64,000 nt of DNA from Spirosoma arboris. GTDB lineage: Bacteria > Bacteroidota > Bacteroidia > Cytophagales > Spirosomataceae. How positions within the stretch are numbered: the stretch's first letter is position 1; every line of letters begins with the position of its first letter. The notes beneath the pieces are model-generated. The model made no database searches, was not told the DNA's origin, and saw nothing but the letters and a program-made list of their open reading frames with translations. Below are positions 18,399 to 28,401 of this stretch, piece by piece. The stretch lies in assembly GCF_009754945.1 (NCBI RefSeq), contig NZ_WPIN01000002.1, forward strand, positions 806,001 to 870,000, written 5' to 3'. Both the position numbers and the translations under genes were made by a program.

Positions 18399-19823
18399 CT
18401 AGTCGATCACACCATTTTGGCCGTCGCTCTGATTGGTTTTCCAGAAGCCATTGACGAACTGGTACTGAATCTTATTTCCTTTTTTAAGCAGAAACGTGGG
18501 TATTTGCTCCAATTCAAGCGGCTGAGCAGGCAGCTCTCCTTCATAAAGTAAATGCACTCCCTGACTGGGAAAATTGTCTTTTTGTGCCTTTCGTACCTTA
18601 AATGCCACCACACCATCACGTCGGAGGTTTGGTAGATCAAGCTTGGCCAAGTCGGCAGCAGAGTCAAGAGAATCAGCATAGACATAAGCCGGAACCAGCG
18701 TCAGGCCGGTGGCGTCGATTTCATCCAATCCATAAAACGTCGACAGATCGCCCAAGTCTTCAACGGTGCTTTTATAGTAAAATCCGTCTGCCGCTTTCGT
18801 ATTGATCTCTTGGTGGTTGATACCTACATCCACGATTACAGGTCGGCCTTCGCGCATGACCGTGGCATTTCGAATTAGTACATCGAACAAAGCCCGGCCA
18901 TTTTCGGGGATAGCCTGATACTGGGTAATTACTTGCTCTGCGCTGTTTTCCTGTTTATACGATCCATCGGCAATGGACTTCAGTGCCGTAAGAATCGCAA
19001 CAAAGTTCAATCGTCGGATGGTCATCTTCTCCGGGTCACCTTTAAACCCACCCGACTCAATCAGGATTAGCGTGGTTCCCCATTTTTGAATGTTATCTCC
19101 GAAAGCGCGTGGTTCAAACTCATCGTCATACCGAGCGACCTGACCCGGTATAAATTGTTGTAAGGCCCGATTCATATCCACAATGAGCTGCATCGACCGC
19201 TGCCGAACGTCGTTGACATTTCGATCTTCATCATAGGCGGTTGCCAGAAACGATACAACAGCCTGCTTCCCGGTTTTACCAACACTGTAGCGTGGATTCT
19301 GATCGTGCAGATTAAAGCCAACGAGGGGCATAAGCGTCTGCTGAAGGTTTTTGAGGAGTGCCCCTTCGGGAGTTTGCAGGCGCAGGGCATCCCGATTCAT
19401 ATCGATGTCGGTAGCCGTTCTACGCTGAAAACGCTCAGCTCCGTCTGGGTTGAGCATCGGCACAAAATATAAGGTCGTGTTAGTCAGAATTGACTGCCGC
19501 AGCTCATCAAAACCATCATTTTTCGCTTGTAGAAAGTTGAAGATGTCGAACATCGCCATCGTGGCAGTGGCTTCATCGCCATGCATTTGGCTCCATAGCA
19601 ACACGTTTGTTTGCCCTGTTCCGGCTTGCACTTGATGAATCGATCGCTTCTCCAGCGATTCCCCCACTTGACTAACAGACAGCGGTCCGCCTAATGAATT
19701 TAGCAAAGGCAGAATATCCTTGTGCTTAAATCGACGATGGGTAAACGTTTTTTCTTTGTACGTTTCGTGCGCATCATGCAGCTGACGCGATAACTCCTGG
19801 GCCTCTAAATCAAGTACACTCAT
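18399..19823 (-). CDS. M14-family zinc carboxypeptidase
   Basis: A metallocarboxypeptidase-like protein of 474 residues. Zinc ligands H81 and E84 appear in QMHGDEATATMAMF, and the third is the His in GFNLHDQNP. The general-base Glu is in TLILIESGGFKGDPE. LNPDGAERFQRR is the substrate-binding loop of the M14 fold. The region after about residue 300 is an extra C-terminal domain of unknown role. I chose the ATG at 19823; an ATG at 19919 would add a hydrophobic N-terminal stretch just after the crcB stop and cannot be excluded. The protein lacks an obvious signal peptide with the chosen start. Confidence 0.85.
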   Translation of the reverse strand: MSVLDLEAQELSRQLHDAHETYKEKTFTHRRFKHKDILPLLNSLGGPLSVSQVGESLEKRSIHQVQAGTGQTNVLLWSQMHGDEATATMAMFDIFNFLQAKNDGFDELRQSILTNTTLYFVPMLNPDGAERFQRRTATDIDMNRDALRLQTPEGALLKNLQQTLMPLVGFNLHDQNPRYSVGKTGKQAVVSFLATAYDEDRNVNDVRQRSMQLIVDMNRALQQFIPGQVARYDDEFEPRAFGDNIQKWGTTLILIESGGFKGDPEKMTIRRLNFVAILTALKSIADGSYKQENSAEQVITQYQAIPENGRALFDVLIRNATVMREGRPVIVDVGINHQEINTKAADGFYYKSTVEDLGDLSTFYGLDEIDATGLTLVPAYVYADSLDSAADLAKLDLPNLRRDGVVAFKVRKAQKDNFPSQGVHLLYEGELPAQPLELEQIPTFLLKKGNKIQYQFVNGFWKTNQSDGQNGVID

Positions 19824-19923
19824 GCGTAATAAAAATAGAATCGAGATCGAGCTGATGCGCCAGTTTGTTGTATAGAAAACAACCAAATCGGATAGCTTCT
19901 TCTCAATCCACGTTCTCATCGGT

Positions 19924-20313
19924 TTATAGTTTTTGTCCAATCCAAAGTCCACCTACTGAAGCCAATAAACAGAGTACGACATTTAGGCCGATATTCAGCA
20001 AGGCAGCACCAATACGGCCATTTTGCAGCAACACCACGGTATAGTAGCTGAAACTTGAGAAGGTACTCAATCCACCACAAAATCCTATGCCAATAAACAA
20101 ACGGGCTTCCTCACTCACCGACCGATTAATTGCCCAGCCAATTACGGCACCTAACACAAAACTGGCCACCACATTGACAAACAGAATAGCATTTGGGAAT
20201 GGCGAACTGGTGAGTGTTACCGGAATTAATCGCCCGGCAATATAACGCGCCAAACTCCCAGCACCTCCACCTACAAAGACCAGCACGTATGGATGCATCA
20301 GGAGGATTCTCAT
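19924..20313 (-). CDS. crcB: CrcB/Fluc fluoride channel
   Basis: A four-helix dual-topology membrane protein of about 129 residues that exports fluoride. It shows GGGAGSLARYIAG near the N-terminus, FVNVVASFVLGAVIGW in the second helix, and GFCGGLSTFSSFSYY, which carries the pore Phe residues and the central sodium-site turn. A start at 20313 or at the ATG at 20298 is possible. No fluoride riboswitch is recognisable upstream. It shares the strand with the M14 gene but the two functions are unrelated. Confidence 0.93.
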   Translation of the reverse strand: MRILLMHPYVLVFVGGGAGSLARYIAGRLIPVTLTSSPFPNAILFVNVVASFVLGAVIGWAINRSVSEEARLFIGIGFCGGLSTFSSFSYYTVVLLQNGRIGAALLNIGLNVVLCLLASVGGLWIGQKL

Positions 20314-20429
20314 ATCAACAAACTTACGAAAAAACAGAGTTGGCACGCAGATGACGCTGATATAGCGGATTTTCACAGATTTTATTCGCTATTATTGTAG
20401 AATACCACTCCTCTCCTACCCGCCGGATT

Positions 20430-21734
20430 ATGGCCCAGAATCAACTCAAAAAATTGTTAGGCGTCGGTTTTGGCGTTGCTGTTACTATTGGTGGTACCAT
20501 TGGTACAGGTATTCTTCGCAAACCTGGCCCTATTGCGCAGGATATCGGCAATCCAACGCTTATTATCGCTGTCTGGTTGATTGTTGGGGTATATGCATTA
20601 GCCGGTTCTCTATCGGTAATGGAGTTGGGAACGATGTTGCCAAAGGCAGGAGGCTGGTACGTATATGCCCGACGTGCATTTGGCAACTATGCCGGGTTTA
20701 TTATTGGCATCAGTAGCTGGCTTGGCAGCGTGTCGGCAATGGCGTTTGGTGCAGCAGTCATGAGCGAATACACGGCCTTGTTATTCCCATCAACCGCTGA
20801 TTATCAAAAGGTTGTTGCCATTGGCATTCTGGTAGCGTTTGTGGCTTTTCACTCTATTGGGGTACAATTGGCCAGCCGGGCGCAAGAGGTGATGAGTGTA
20901 TTGAAAGGTGTTGGCTTACTGCTATTTGTGGTCGTATGCTTTGTTGTAACACCCGATCAGCCAGTAGCCGTTTCTGCTACGAATATTCGTCCACTAGCCG
21001 AAGGTGGTGTCTGGATAGGTATTCTGGCTGCACTCCAATCCATTTTTTACACTTATGATGGCTGGCATACAGCGGCTTATTTCACCGAAGAAGACGTTGA
21101 TCCTAGCCGTAATCTGCCTCGCTCGATGATGAGCGGAGTTTTGCTCATTATCGGCATTTATATATTGGTCAATCTGGCCCTGCTGTATGTACTTCCTGTA
21201 GAAACACTGGCCGGTTCAAAGCTTCCGGCTGCTGATGCTGTTCAAGTCTTATTCGGCCCAGGAAGTGCGCAGGTCGTAACTTTCCTGCTGATGATCTCGA
21301 TTATGGGCATCATCAATGCACAAATCATGTTTAACCCGCGCGTCATTTTCGCGATGGGACGCGATGGGCTATTTTTTCGGTTTGTTACGCATGTGAACTC
21401 AGGAGGTACGCCCACGTATGCTACTATTCTCACAGCAGGCGCGTCTACGCTCATGATTCTGACCAATACTTACAGCAAGCTCTCCGACATCGCTACGTTT
21501 TTCTTTGTACTCTGTTACGCATCGGCCTTTGGTGCGTTGATCCAACTACGCAAAACTGAACCTGAACTCGCTCGACCCGTTCGTGCATGGGGTTATCCCT
21601 TTACAACCTGGACATTACTTATTGCCTCGCTGGCCTTTCTGGTAGGCGTCGTTATCGGTGATTTTTCGAGTAGTTTATATGCCGTTGCCTTTATTGCCGT
21701 GAGCTATCCAATATACCAGCTTATCAAGCAATAA
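20430..21734 (+). CDS. APC-superfamily amino-acid permease
   Basis: A 434-residue inner-membrane transporter with about 12 hydrophobic segments. The first helix carries the unwound glycine motif GGTIGTGILRKPGPIA, the backbone-binding site of APC transporters. VYALAGSLSVMELGTMLPKAGGWYVYARRAFG is family-typical (given here in part: the ELGTMLPKAGGWYVYARRAF stretch). It probably moves amino acids by exchange or proton symport; specificity cannot be read. The gene is divergent from crcB and stands alone. Confidence 0.9.
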   Translation: MAQNQLKKLLGVGFGVAVTIGGTIGTGILRKPGPIAQDIGNPTLIIAVWLIVGVYALAGSLSVMELGTMLPKAGGWYVYARRAFGNYAGFIIGISSWLGSVSAMAFGAAVMSEYTALLFPSTADYQKVVAIGILVAFVAFHSIGVQLASRAQEVMSVLKGVGLLLFVVVCFVVTPDQPVAVSATNIRPLAEGGVWIGILAALQSIFYTYDGWHTAAYFTEEDVDPSRNLPRSMMSGVLLIIGIYILVNLALLYVLPVETLAGSKLPAADAVQVLFGPGSAQVVTFLLMISIMGIINAQIMFNPRVIFAMGRDGLFFRFVTHVNSGGTPTYATILTAGASTLMILTNTYSKLSDIATFFFVLCYASAFGALIQLRKTEPELARPVRAWGYPFTTWTLLIASLAFLVGVVIGDFSSSLYAVAFIAVSYPIYQLIKQ

Positions 21735-21831
21735 TGGTATTACTGAGCACGATAAGATAGTAAACGAGTCATTTTAATGACTTCTGCGTTTTAGGTTTCC
21801 TTAAGCAACCTACTCAAACGTATAACTCGTT

Positions 21832-23715
21832 ATGAACCTATTGTTTCTTCGGCTTACATCCCTCCTGTTTCTTTTTGTTCATTTTGTTGCCTTAGCCCAG
21901 GTCGATCATCTGGCCTCAACCAATAAACTCCCCGGTCACCCACGATTATTGTTGCTTAAAGGCGAAGAAGAAGCCATTAAGCGCACGATTGACGCCGATA
22001 AAACCTGGAATAATCTGCACCAGGCTATTCTTACGGAATGCGATGCGTTGCTGAATAAACCCACTCTGGAGCGAATAAAGATTGGGCGACGCCTGCTCGA
22101 TAAATCTCGGGAAGGTCTCCGCAGGGTATTCTTTTTATCCTATGCCTGGCGGCTTACGCATCAGGAAAAATACCTGAAACGTGCGGAACAGGAACTACTC
22201 GCCTTATCGGCATTTGAAGACTGGAATCCAACGCACTTTCTGGATGTAGCCGAAATGACAATGGCCGTCTCTATTGGGTACGACTGGCTTTATAACGACT
22301 TATCGGAACAGTCGCGCTCCATCATCAAAGAAGCCATTCTGAAAAAAGGAATTGAACCCTCGTTGGATTCGAAATATAACAGCTGGCTAAAAGCCACTCA
22401 CAACTGGAATCAGGTTTGTAATGCAGGTATGACCTACGGCGCCTTGGCTATTTATGAAGATCAACCCGAACTGGCTAAGACCATTATCAATAGAGCTATC
22501 GATTCGGTTGTGCTGCCCATGGGCGATTATAGCCCCAATGGTGCTTACCCGGAAGGGTACAGCTATTGGGGTTACGGCACCAGCTTTAATGTGATGCTCG
22601 TTAGCGCTGTCGATAAAGCTTTCGGAACTGATTTCGGCTTAATTAATCAACCGGGATTTCTGAAAACCGCTGGTTATCTGGAGAATATGACCGGTCCGTC
22701 GGGTAATGCCTTTAACTACTCCGATTCGGGTCTGAGTGGTGAGTTGCAGCCTGCGATGTTCTGGTTCGCTCAGAAATCGAAAGATCCTTCTCTATTGTGG
22801 GTAGAGCGAAATCGCTTGCAGACGAATGATCCAAAGAAGCACGTCAAAAATCGCCTGTTGCCAGCTATTATGCTCTGGAGCAACGGAGTAGGTATGAATG
22901 CTATTGGCGAACCCAAGTCTACAATGTGGGTTGGTGAGGGCCGAAATCCGGTGGCACTCATGCGTACTTCCTGGTCCGATCCGGCTGCGATTTATGTAGG
23001 ACTAAAAGCCGGAAGTCCGTCGGTAAACCACGCCCACATGGACATTGGCTCGTTTGTAATGGAAGCTGATGGCGTGCGCTGGGCAATGGATTTCGGGATG
23101 CAGGAGTACGAATCGCTGGAATCGAAAGGCGTGGATTTATGGAATAGTAAGCAGGATTCGCAACGCTGGCAGATTTTTCGGTACAACAATTTCGTACACA
23201 ACACACTTACGATAAACAACGGATTGCAACGCGTTGCGGGAAAAGCGGCCATCACAAATTACTCAAATGACCCGTTGTTCATGAATGCGACTACCGACTT
23301 AACGGATGTCTACAAAGAGTCATTGGCAAAAATAAACAGAGGTATCGCCATCGTGGACAAGTCCTATGTTGTCGTTCGGGATGAACTCGAAACGACACCC
23401 GCCGAAACCACCGTTCGGTGGACGATGCTCACTCCGGCTACGGTTAATTTGATCGGTGGCAACAAAGCCGAGTTGACGAAAGATGGCAAAAAGCTAATTC
23501 TCCAGGTTAACGAACCCGCCCATGTAGCATTAAAAACCTGGCCTACCGATCCACCCCACGATTACGATGCGCCCAATCCAGGAACAACGCTGGTTGGGTT
23601 TGAGATAACGCTACCAGCAACTACCAAATCAGCACTCACCGTACTATTAATCCCTGATAAAGCAGCCAATAAAGCCCAACAAAAAGTGCAACCATTAGCT
23701 CAATGGCCGCATTAA
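21832..23715 (+). CDS. secreted heparinase II/III-like polysaccharide lyase
   Basis: A 627-residue periplasmic or secreted protein with a signal peptide ending at ALAQ (residue 23). The N-terminal alpha-toroid (about 60-340) includes NPTHFLDVAEMTMAVSIGYD and KATHNWNQVCNAGM. The C-terminal beta-sandwich (about 365-627) carries the heparinase II/III segment NHAHMDIGSFVMEADGVRW, with the conserved His and Asp of these lyases. It probably cleaves uronic acid-containing polysaccharide by beta-elimination. No sulfatase or SusCD pair is adjacent, so it is not in an obvious polysaccharide locus. Its stop overlaps the convergent dacB stop by 4 nt. Confidence 0.88.
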   Translation: MNLLFLRLTSLLFLFVHFVALAQVDHLASTNKLPGHPRLLLLKGEEEAIKRTIDADKTWNNLHQAILTECDALLNKPTLERIKIGRRLLDKSREGLRRVFFLSYAWRLTHQEKYLKRAEQELLALSAFEDWNPTHFLDVAEMTMAVSIGYDWLYNDLSEQSRSIIKEAILKKGIEPSLDSKYNSWLKATHNWNQVCNAGMTYGALAIYEDQPELAKTIINRAIDSVVLPMGDYSPNGAYPEGYSYWGYGTSFNVMLVSAVDKAFGTDFGLINQPGFLKTAGYLENMTGPSGNAFNYSDSGLSGELQPAMFWFAQKSKDPSLLWVERNRLQTNDPKKHVKNRLLPAIMLWSNGVGMNAIGEPKSTMWVGEGRNPVALMRTSWSDPAAIYVGLKAGSPSVNHAHMDIGSFVMEADGVRWAMDFGMQEYESLESKGVDLWNSKQDSQRWQIFRYNNFVHNTLTINNGLQRVAGKAAITNYSNDPLFMNATTDLTDVYKESLAKINRGIAIVDKSYVVVRDELETTPAETTVRWTMLTPATVNLIGGNKAELTKDGKKLILQVNEPAHVALKTWPTDPPHDYDAPNPGTTLVGFEITLPATTKSALTVLLIPDKAANKAQQKVQPLAQWPH

Positions 23716-24998
23716 AATTTCTCATGAATCTCTTTTAATAACTCGCCAGTCCGTCGACGCATTTCGCTGACACTCTGAGTGAAATTATTGTGCATAATGC
23801 TGAAATAGAGAATTTTACCAGAACTAGTTAGTACGTAACCGCTTAAATTATATACTCCTGTCATAGAGCCTGATTTAGCGAAAATGTAAGGCTTACCATT
23901 CATAGCTAAACTTCGCAATGTACCCGACTGCCCGGCGGCTGGCAGCAAGGCAAATAACCGCTGCTGAGGCACTTTCGCATAAATTCGGCCGAGTAAATCA
24001 ATCAATACGTTTGGTGTGAAAACGTTGTAGCGCGATAATCCCGACCCATCAACCCATCTGGCCGATGCAGCGGGTAAATGCAATATGCTATCTGCCACTC
24101 TATGTAGTTCTGCTGTCGGCATAAGATCTGGCAAACCTCGCTCGGCCGAAGCCATAAATAATACCTGCTCAGCAAACTGATTATCACTTACATACAACAT
24201 TCGTTTGTAAAGCGAGTCCGTCGAAGAGCCACGTAACAACCGGGCTATCGGTGTTAAGGGGCGTTGTATAACGCTAATAGCTCGGTGCAATGTATCGGCT
24301 AAGAGTTGAGCCGTCAACTCAGCCGACCATCGAAACGGCACATCCTGTCGGCTCGGCTTAGTAGTAGTTGATCCCATATTCACAAATTGATTGCTAAATT
24401 CAGATCGTTTAACACCGTTAACCGCTTTAGCATCGGCAGAAATACGGACACTATCCACAAATAGGCGGGGGCTCACCGCAACGACGGACCGCGACCCATT
24501 TCGAAATCGCACAACATTACCATAAATAGGTAATGGCGCTAATTCAGGAGAATAATCATCGTTGTAATCATCCCACGCCCAACCAGGACCAAAACGCGGA
24601 CCTGTATAATTCGTAGGGGAGAAAAATAGTTTTTCCCGGCGATTCCGCAGGAAAGCCAGCGCGCTCGTATCGGGTAAATCTGGGTGAAGTAGTAATGGAT
24701 TTCCAGTGCCCCAGAAAATTAGCGAATCGCCATTCGTGACATAGCGCAGCACGGGTAGCGAATCGGGTAGCGATAATAGTCCGGCATAGAAACTAAATAG
24801 TTTGGTATTCGACGCCGGGGTAAAAGGCTTATCGGCATTGTACTGAATCAAAGCTTTCTGCCGAGTGGGATCAAAGAGCGCAACACCCGTAAAATGGTCG
24901 GTATAAATCGGATTTGTCTGCAGATTGCGGCTGATTCGGTGGGCAGGTGAACATCCTATAACAAAGCAGATAAAGGCGAGTGGCAATAAGACTTTCAT
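23712..24998 (-). CDS. dacB: PBP4-type D-alanyl-D-alanine carboxypeptidase (S13), lipoprotein
   Basis: A 428-residue peptidoglycan carboxypeptidase/endopeptidase. The three penicillin-binding motifs are present: S63-N-T-K66 in FTPASNTKLFSF, SDN in YVSDNQFAEQVL, and KSG in FAKSGSMTGVYNLSGYV. The N-terminus (MKVLLPLAFICFVIGC) has a lipoprotein-like cleavage site with C16, so it is probably anchored in the membrane facing the periplasm. The length is shorter than E. coli DacB, consistent with a reduced insertion between the first two motifs. It lies just upstream of the T9SS protease on the minus strand but is transcribed after it. Confidence 0.9.
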   Translation of the reverse strand: MKVLLPLAFICFVIGCSPAHRISRNLQTNPIYTDHFTGVALFDPTRQKALIQYNADKPFTPASNTKLFSFYAGLLSLPDSLPVLRYVTNGDSLIFWGTGNPLLLHPDLPDTSALAFLRNRREKLFFSPTNYTGPRFGPGWAWDDYNDDYSPELAPLPIYGNVVRFRNGSRSVVAVSPRLFVDSVRISADAKAVNGVKRSEFSNQFVNMGSTTTKPSRQDVPFRWSAELTAQLLADTLHRAISVIQRPLTPIARLLRGSSTDSLYKRMLYVSDNQFAEQVLFMASAERGLPDLMPTAELHRVADSILHLPAASARWVDGSGLSRYNVFTPNVLIDLLGRIYAKVPQQRLFALLPAAGQSGTLRSLAMNGKPYIFAKSGSMTGVYNLSGYVLTSSGKILYFSIMHNNFTQSVSEMRRRTGELLKEIHEKF

Positions 24999-25015
24999 AC
25001 ACAGACTTATGTGAA

Positions 25016-27664
25016 TTACTTCGCAATAATAACCTTCTTCGTCAGTATTGAGTCACCCAATTTTAATTGAAACAAATACAAGCCCGTCGGTAATTGACTT
25101 AAATCGAGTTGTTCACTGAGCTGTTTACTAGTTGCCTTTAGGGTCAACTGTCGAATTGATTGTCCGGTAACGCTGATAATGGTAAGGCCCACTTCGGCAA
25201 AAGGTTTTAAGAGTTCAGCTTCTAGTTGCATAACACCGCTACTAACCGGATTTGGGTATAGCTTGAAAGAACCTTCCCGAATGGGTTCTTCAGCCAAAAC
25301 TGGGGGCGGAGGAGGAGCCTGAATGAGCAAATTATCAATTGCCCACCCCCATCCGTACGATAGTTGATCGGCAAATAGCCGAAACCGAATCAGAATCTGA
25401 TCACCCACCTTAAAACCACTTGCCTGATTTAGTAGCGGTATTTCACGGCGTCGATACATTGCTGGAAAGCCGCCCGCTTTTGAGTTTCGCTCATTATATA
25501 AACCAGTCACTAAATCGCTGTTGTAGGCAGTTAACCATTCAGGTCGAGTATTCGCGCTATAGGCATCCACCAGTGGTTCCCAGGTTTGCCCATTATCACT
25601 GGAGCCTTCAACAGTAACATAATCATAAAAATTAGTATCGCCCAGATGACTACCCGTACCACCCGGTTCAACCAGCACAATTTCATCGAATCGGATAAAG
25701 GCACTGTCGGGATTCGCTTTTATTCGAATTGGCGTTAACAACACATATTCGTTGTTGCTTTGGGATTGAAAATCATTGCCGTTTCGGTAGGGATGCTCCG
25801 AGTGAATTGCGCCATCACCGAAACTGGGTGGGGTCGTAATACTAAACCCAAAACCCGAGAAATCACTGGCGGTCGATGCATCATTAAACGTATTCACGTA
25901 TTGATCGCGTGCAGCCTTTAGTGCTACAACCGTAAGTTGATAGAAACCAGCAGAAGGGTTAACAGCCTGATTTTTAGCACGAGAGTTGTCTTGCGCGACG
26001 ATCCGGTATGCGACCTTATCCCCTATTTTAAGTGAGTTCGCTGGGAAGTTAATTTGGTTAACGTAAATACTATCGTATGTATAATTACCAATAGTCAACT
26101 GGTCATAGCGTAATGGAATTGTTGGCTGAGTCACGCCATTGATTTGATACTCGACATAGGCGCTGGAAATTCCAGCCCGGTCATCAGCAATACGAGCGTA
26201 GATGGGTAAACTGTCGGCGACGGTTGTCGAAAAAATACTGGTTTTCGATGGTGCATACTGAATGGTAGGTGGCACATTGTCTGGTCCAATCTGAACATGG
26301 TTCCAAATCTGTGCCCCCCAAAGTTGTTTACCAGGGTTACTAAACGTCCGACCCGACGCGTCCTGTGCCTGAAAATAATACCAGATACTCCCCTGCGCCT
26401 GGGCAGCAGGTAACGTATACTGGTAGGTATCGGTGGTTCCAACACGAGTTAGGCTAACGGCTGTAGCTACTGAATCCGTGGCTGTTGGCGCACTCTTTCG
26501 ATAAAACAAACGCATTGAACCAGCGATCAATGTGGTATCACTAATGATGCGGGTGCTAAACACAAGATCTTTAGCGTCTTCGGTGCTTACTATCGGATCG
26601 TGCAACACCGATGTCGTTTTCCATTCCAGATCAGAGAAGAATTTCAGTACATTAATGCCAGGCGAATGAATCGATTCAGCAAGGCCTAATTTTGGAGTCA
26701 TTAACGAGTTGACATCACCGGGTGGATAGGTATCTTCATCTAGGTGATAAATACTAGAGGCCCTGGAAAACAGGGCTTTCGCATGAATTCTAAGTTTCAA
26801 TCCTCTTGTCTGTTGTAAAACCGTTCCATTCAGGAATAGGTCATTACCGGTTAACTGACGGTTTAGTGGAATAGAGTTATTTGGGAAATCATCCTGCGAT
26901 GTTACCAATCGTTTTTTCGGGCCACCGGCTCCACCTGTTTCAATAAAACAGTCATAAACCGACGGCAAAGCGGCCAGGTATTGCCCGTCGTTCATATCGC
27001 CCGGAAAGTCGGTGACGTTGAAAAAACCAATGAAGCCTAATCCATGCGCCAGTTCGTGCAAAACCACGGTCACCATGTCCGTTTGTCCTTCGGGCGTTAG
27101 CCCATCAGTGCCGAAATACCATTCATTATTCCGGTTGAAATCGGCAATGATATCTGCTTCAGCGGGGTTGTTTAACTCCTTATGAGCTATTTTTTCAGCT
27201 AAAGCAATTGGATAAAACGCCGTCGCTTTCTGCCCTCCATCGAAATTATACCGGTATGAAGTCGGCCCAGCCGACCCTAATAAATTGGGGACATCTGATA
27301 TCCAGTTAGCCTGAATTCGAATAGGGACAGAAGACACAATCAGTGTAGACCAAATGTCTACTGCGTACTGAAACGCTTTTTGCGCCTGAGGAGTAAAATT
27401 CGTGTACGTAACAATGAACTGAGCCGTTGGTATTGCTAATCGTCCGGATGGATCTTTCCTTTTTAGAAAAATGTCTGGTGGCGGGACTCTTGTAAATGAG
27501 TTGTGATCATCCTTGTAGTACCTGATTTTCGACCCTGTTGCTGAGAGACTGAGTGGATGAGCAACCAGTGTATTCGGTATATATGAACCATTTTTTTGCG
27601 CAAGCACCGGATTTGCCAGCAACCCAACTGCGAACAGCACTACCAGCCACTTCCTATGATTCAT
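25016..27664 (-). CDS. T9SS-exported metalloprotease-like protein with C-terminal sorting domain
   Basis: An 882-residue secreted protein. The signal peptide ends at LAQ (residue 23). H203-E-L-A-H207-G-L-G-F forms a zinc-protease HExxH motif with E204 as base. The metzincin third ligand (position +10) is Gly, so the fold is more like leishmanolysin types whose third His lies elsewhere, or it is inactive. A beta-rich middle region of Ig-like and jelly-roll character covers about 380-790. The C-terminal 80 residues (LYPNPVSSGVMQLEAELL through GLYLFQLKLGDSILTKKVII) are a type A T9SS sorting domain, so it is exported by type IX secretion and probably surface-anchored. Confidence 0.88.
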   Translation of the reverse strand: MNHRKWLVVLFAVGLLANPVLAQKNGSYIPNTLVAHPLSLSATGSKIRYYKDDHNSFTRVPPPDIFLKRKDPSGRLAIPTAQFIVTYTNFTPQAQKAFQYAVDIWSTLIVSSVPIRIQANWISDVPNLLGSAGPTSYRYNFDGGQKATAFYPIALAEKIAHKELNNPAEADIIADFNRNNEWYFGTDGLTPEGQTDMVTVVLHELAHGLGFIGFFNVTDFPGDMNDGQYLAALPSVYDCFIETGGAGGPKKRLVTSQDDFPNNSIPLNRQLTGNDLFLNGTVLQQTRGLKLRIHAKALFSRASSIYHLDEDTYPPGDVNSLMTPKLGLAESIHSPGINVLKFFSDLEWKTTSVLHDPIVSTEDAKDLVFSTRIISDTTLIAGSMRLFYRKSAPTATDSVATAVSLTRVGTTDTYQYTLPAAQAQGSIWYYFQAQDASGRTFSNPGKQLWGAQIWNHVQIGPDNVPPTIQYAPSKTSIFSTTVADSLPIYARIADDRAGISSAYVEYQINGVTQPTIPLRYDQLTIGNYTYDSIYVNQINFPANSLKIGDKVAYRIVAQDNSRAKNQAVNPSAGFYQLTVVALKAARDQYVNTFNDASTASDFSGFGFSITTPPSFGDGAIHSEHPYRNGNDFQSQSNNEYVLLTPIRIKANPDSAFIRFDEIVLVEPGGTGSHLGDTNFYDYVTVEGSSDNGQTWEPLVDAYSANTRPEWLTAYNSDLVTGLYNERNSKAGGFPAMYRRREIPLLNQASGFKVGDQILIRFRLFADQLSYGWGWAIDNLLIQAPPPPPVLAEEPIREGSFKLYPNPVSSGVMQLEAELLKPFAEVGLTIISVTGQSIRQLTLKATSKQLSEQLDLSQLPTGLYLFQLKLGDSILTKKVIIAK

Positions 27665-27745
27665 ATAAAGTTAATCATGTTTCATCTGACGCAAATTTCA
27701 CTTATCAACGACCATTAGCAAGGTATAAGCAGTTATGGCAAGGTA

Positions 27746-27817
27746 GATTCTTTTGATTCTATGGATTCTTCTGGCTCTAGCATACTGACTATCAAAAGAA
27801 TCCATAAAATCAAAATC
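27746..27817. repeat. imperfect inverted repeat of 'gattct' words
   Basis: The 5' arm (27746-27770) and 3' arm (27794-27817) pair over about 22 positions with one or two mismatches and an indel. The element lies in the 163-nt gap between the start of the T9SS protease and the end of msrB, ending 11 nt before the msrB stop. Confidence 0.55.
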
Positions 27818-27827
27818 CATCTTATAC

Positions 27828-28235
27828 TTATTCAGAATCAGCCGTTCGCTTCAATACGAGCGATACGGAGTTCAGACAATAGCGCATTCCATTGGGTGGA
27901 GGACCATCATTGAATACATGGCCAAGGTGAGCATCGCATACATTGCACAACACTTCAACCCGGAACATCCCATAGCTGTAATCTTTCTCCAGCCGAATCC
28001 GATCTTCCTCAATAGGCTCCGTAAAACTAGGCCAGCCGGTACCAGACTCAAATTTTGTTGTCGACTCAAACAACTCGGTACCACAGCAAACGCAGGCATA
28101 AATACCTGGATCATGTGCTTCACAGTATTCGCCAGAGAAAGGACGTTCGGTACCTTTTCCCCGGGCAACCCGATATTGTTCCGGCGTCAGAATTTTCTGC
28201 CATTCTTCGTCGGATTTGATAACTTTCTGAATCAT
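27828..28235 (-). CDS. msrB: peptide-methionine (R)-S-oxide reductase
   Basis: Reduces R-methionine sulfoxide in damaged proteins; 135 residues and cytosolic as no signal peptide is seen. The structural zinc site is C48-x-x-C51 and C97-x-x-C100. The catalytic Cys is C120 in GMRYCLNSVSL. The substrate-binding region SGTGWPSFTEPI and the HLGHVFNDGP strand are intact. TACGTTTG occurs on this strand at 28275-28268, 33 nt upstream of the start, as a candidate -7 element. It is divergent from recQ. Confidence 0.96.
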   Translation of the reverse strand: MIQKVIKSDEEWQKILTPEQYRVARGKGTERPFSGEYCEAHDPGIYACVCCGTELFESTTKFESGTGWPSFTEPIEEDRIRLEKDYSYGMFRVEVLCNVCDAHLGHVFNDGPPPNGMRYCLNSVSLVLKRTADSE

Positions 28236-28401
28236 AGTCGTCCCTGCTAATGATTGTTATTTACTTACAAACGTAAAACCCAAACTCTCTGATTTGTGTT
28301 TTCAGCCGTAAATTTGCCAATCAGTCAATAGTCATCAGCCATTGACCTTTTATGTTTCTGTTAACTATTGACTGTCGACGATTGATTAACGACTACTTCC
28401 T
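28236..28401. promoter_or_regulatory. divergent promoter region of msrB and recQ
   Basis: The 166-nt gap holds TACGTTTG on the minus strand (28275-28268) for msrB and TAAATTTG on the plus strand (28309-28316) for recQ. Both match TAnnTTTG, but neither has a well-spaced -33 TTG. Words based on gtcaatagtc and attgac recur at 28325-28385 in inverted orientation, suggesting another degenerate inverted repeat. Confidence 0.45.

Noticed and set aside
20314..20429. Possible fluoride riboswitch upstream of crcB
   Set aside because: The upstream sequence lacks the conserved GG-GATGG/CC pattern of the crcB motif and instead contains a common intergenic word string (ctgtgaaaatccgc, atctgcgtgcca on the minus strand).
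21832..24998. Polysaccharide utilisation locus around the heparinase-like gene
   Set aside because: There is no SusC/SusD pair, sulfatase or sugar-specific regulator next to it; the neighbours are a permease and a cell-wall carboxypeptidase.
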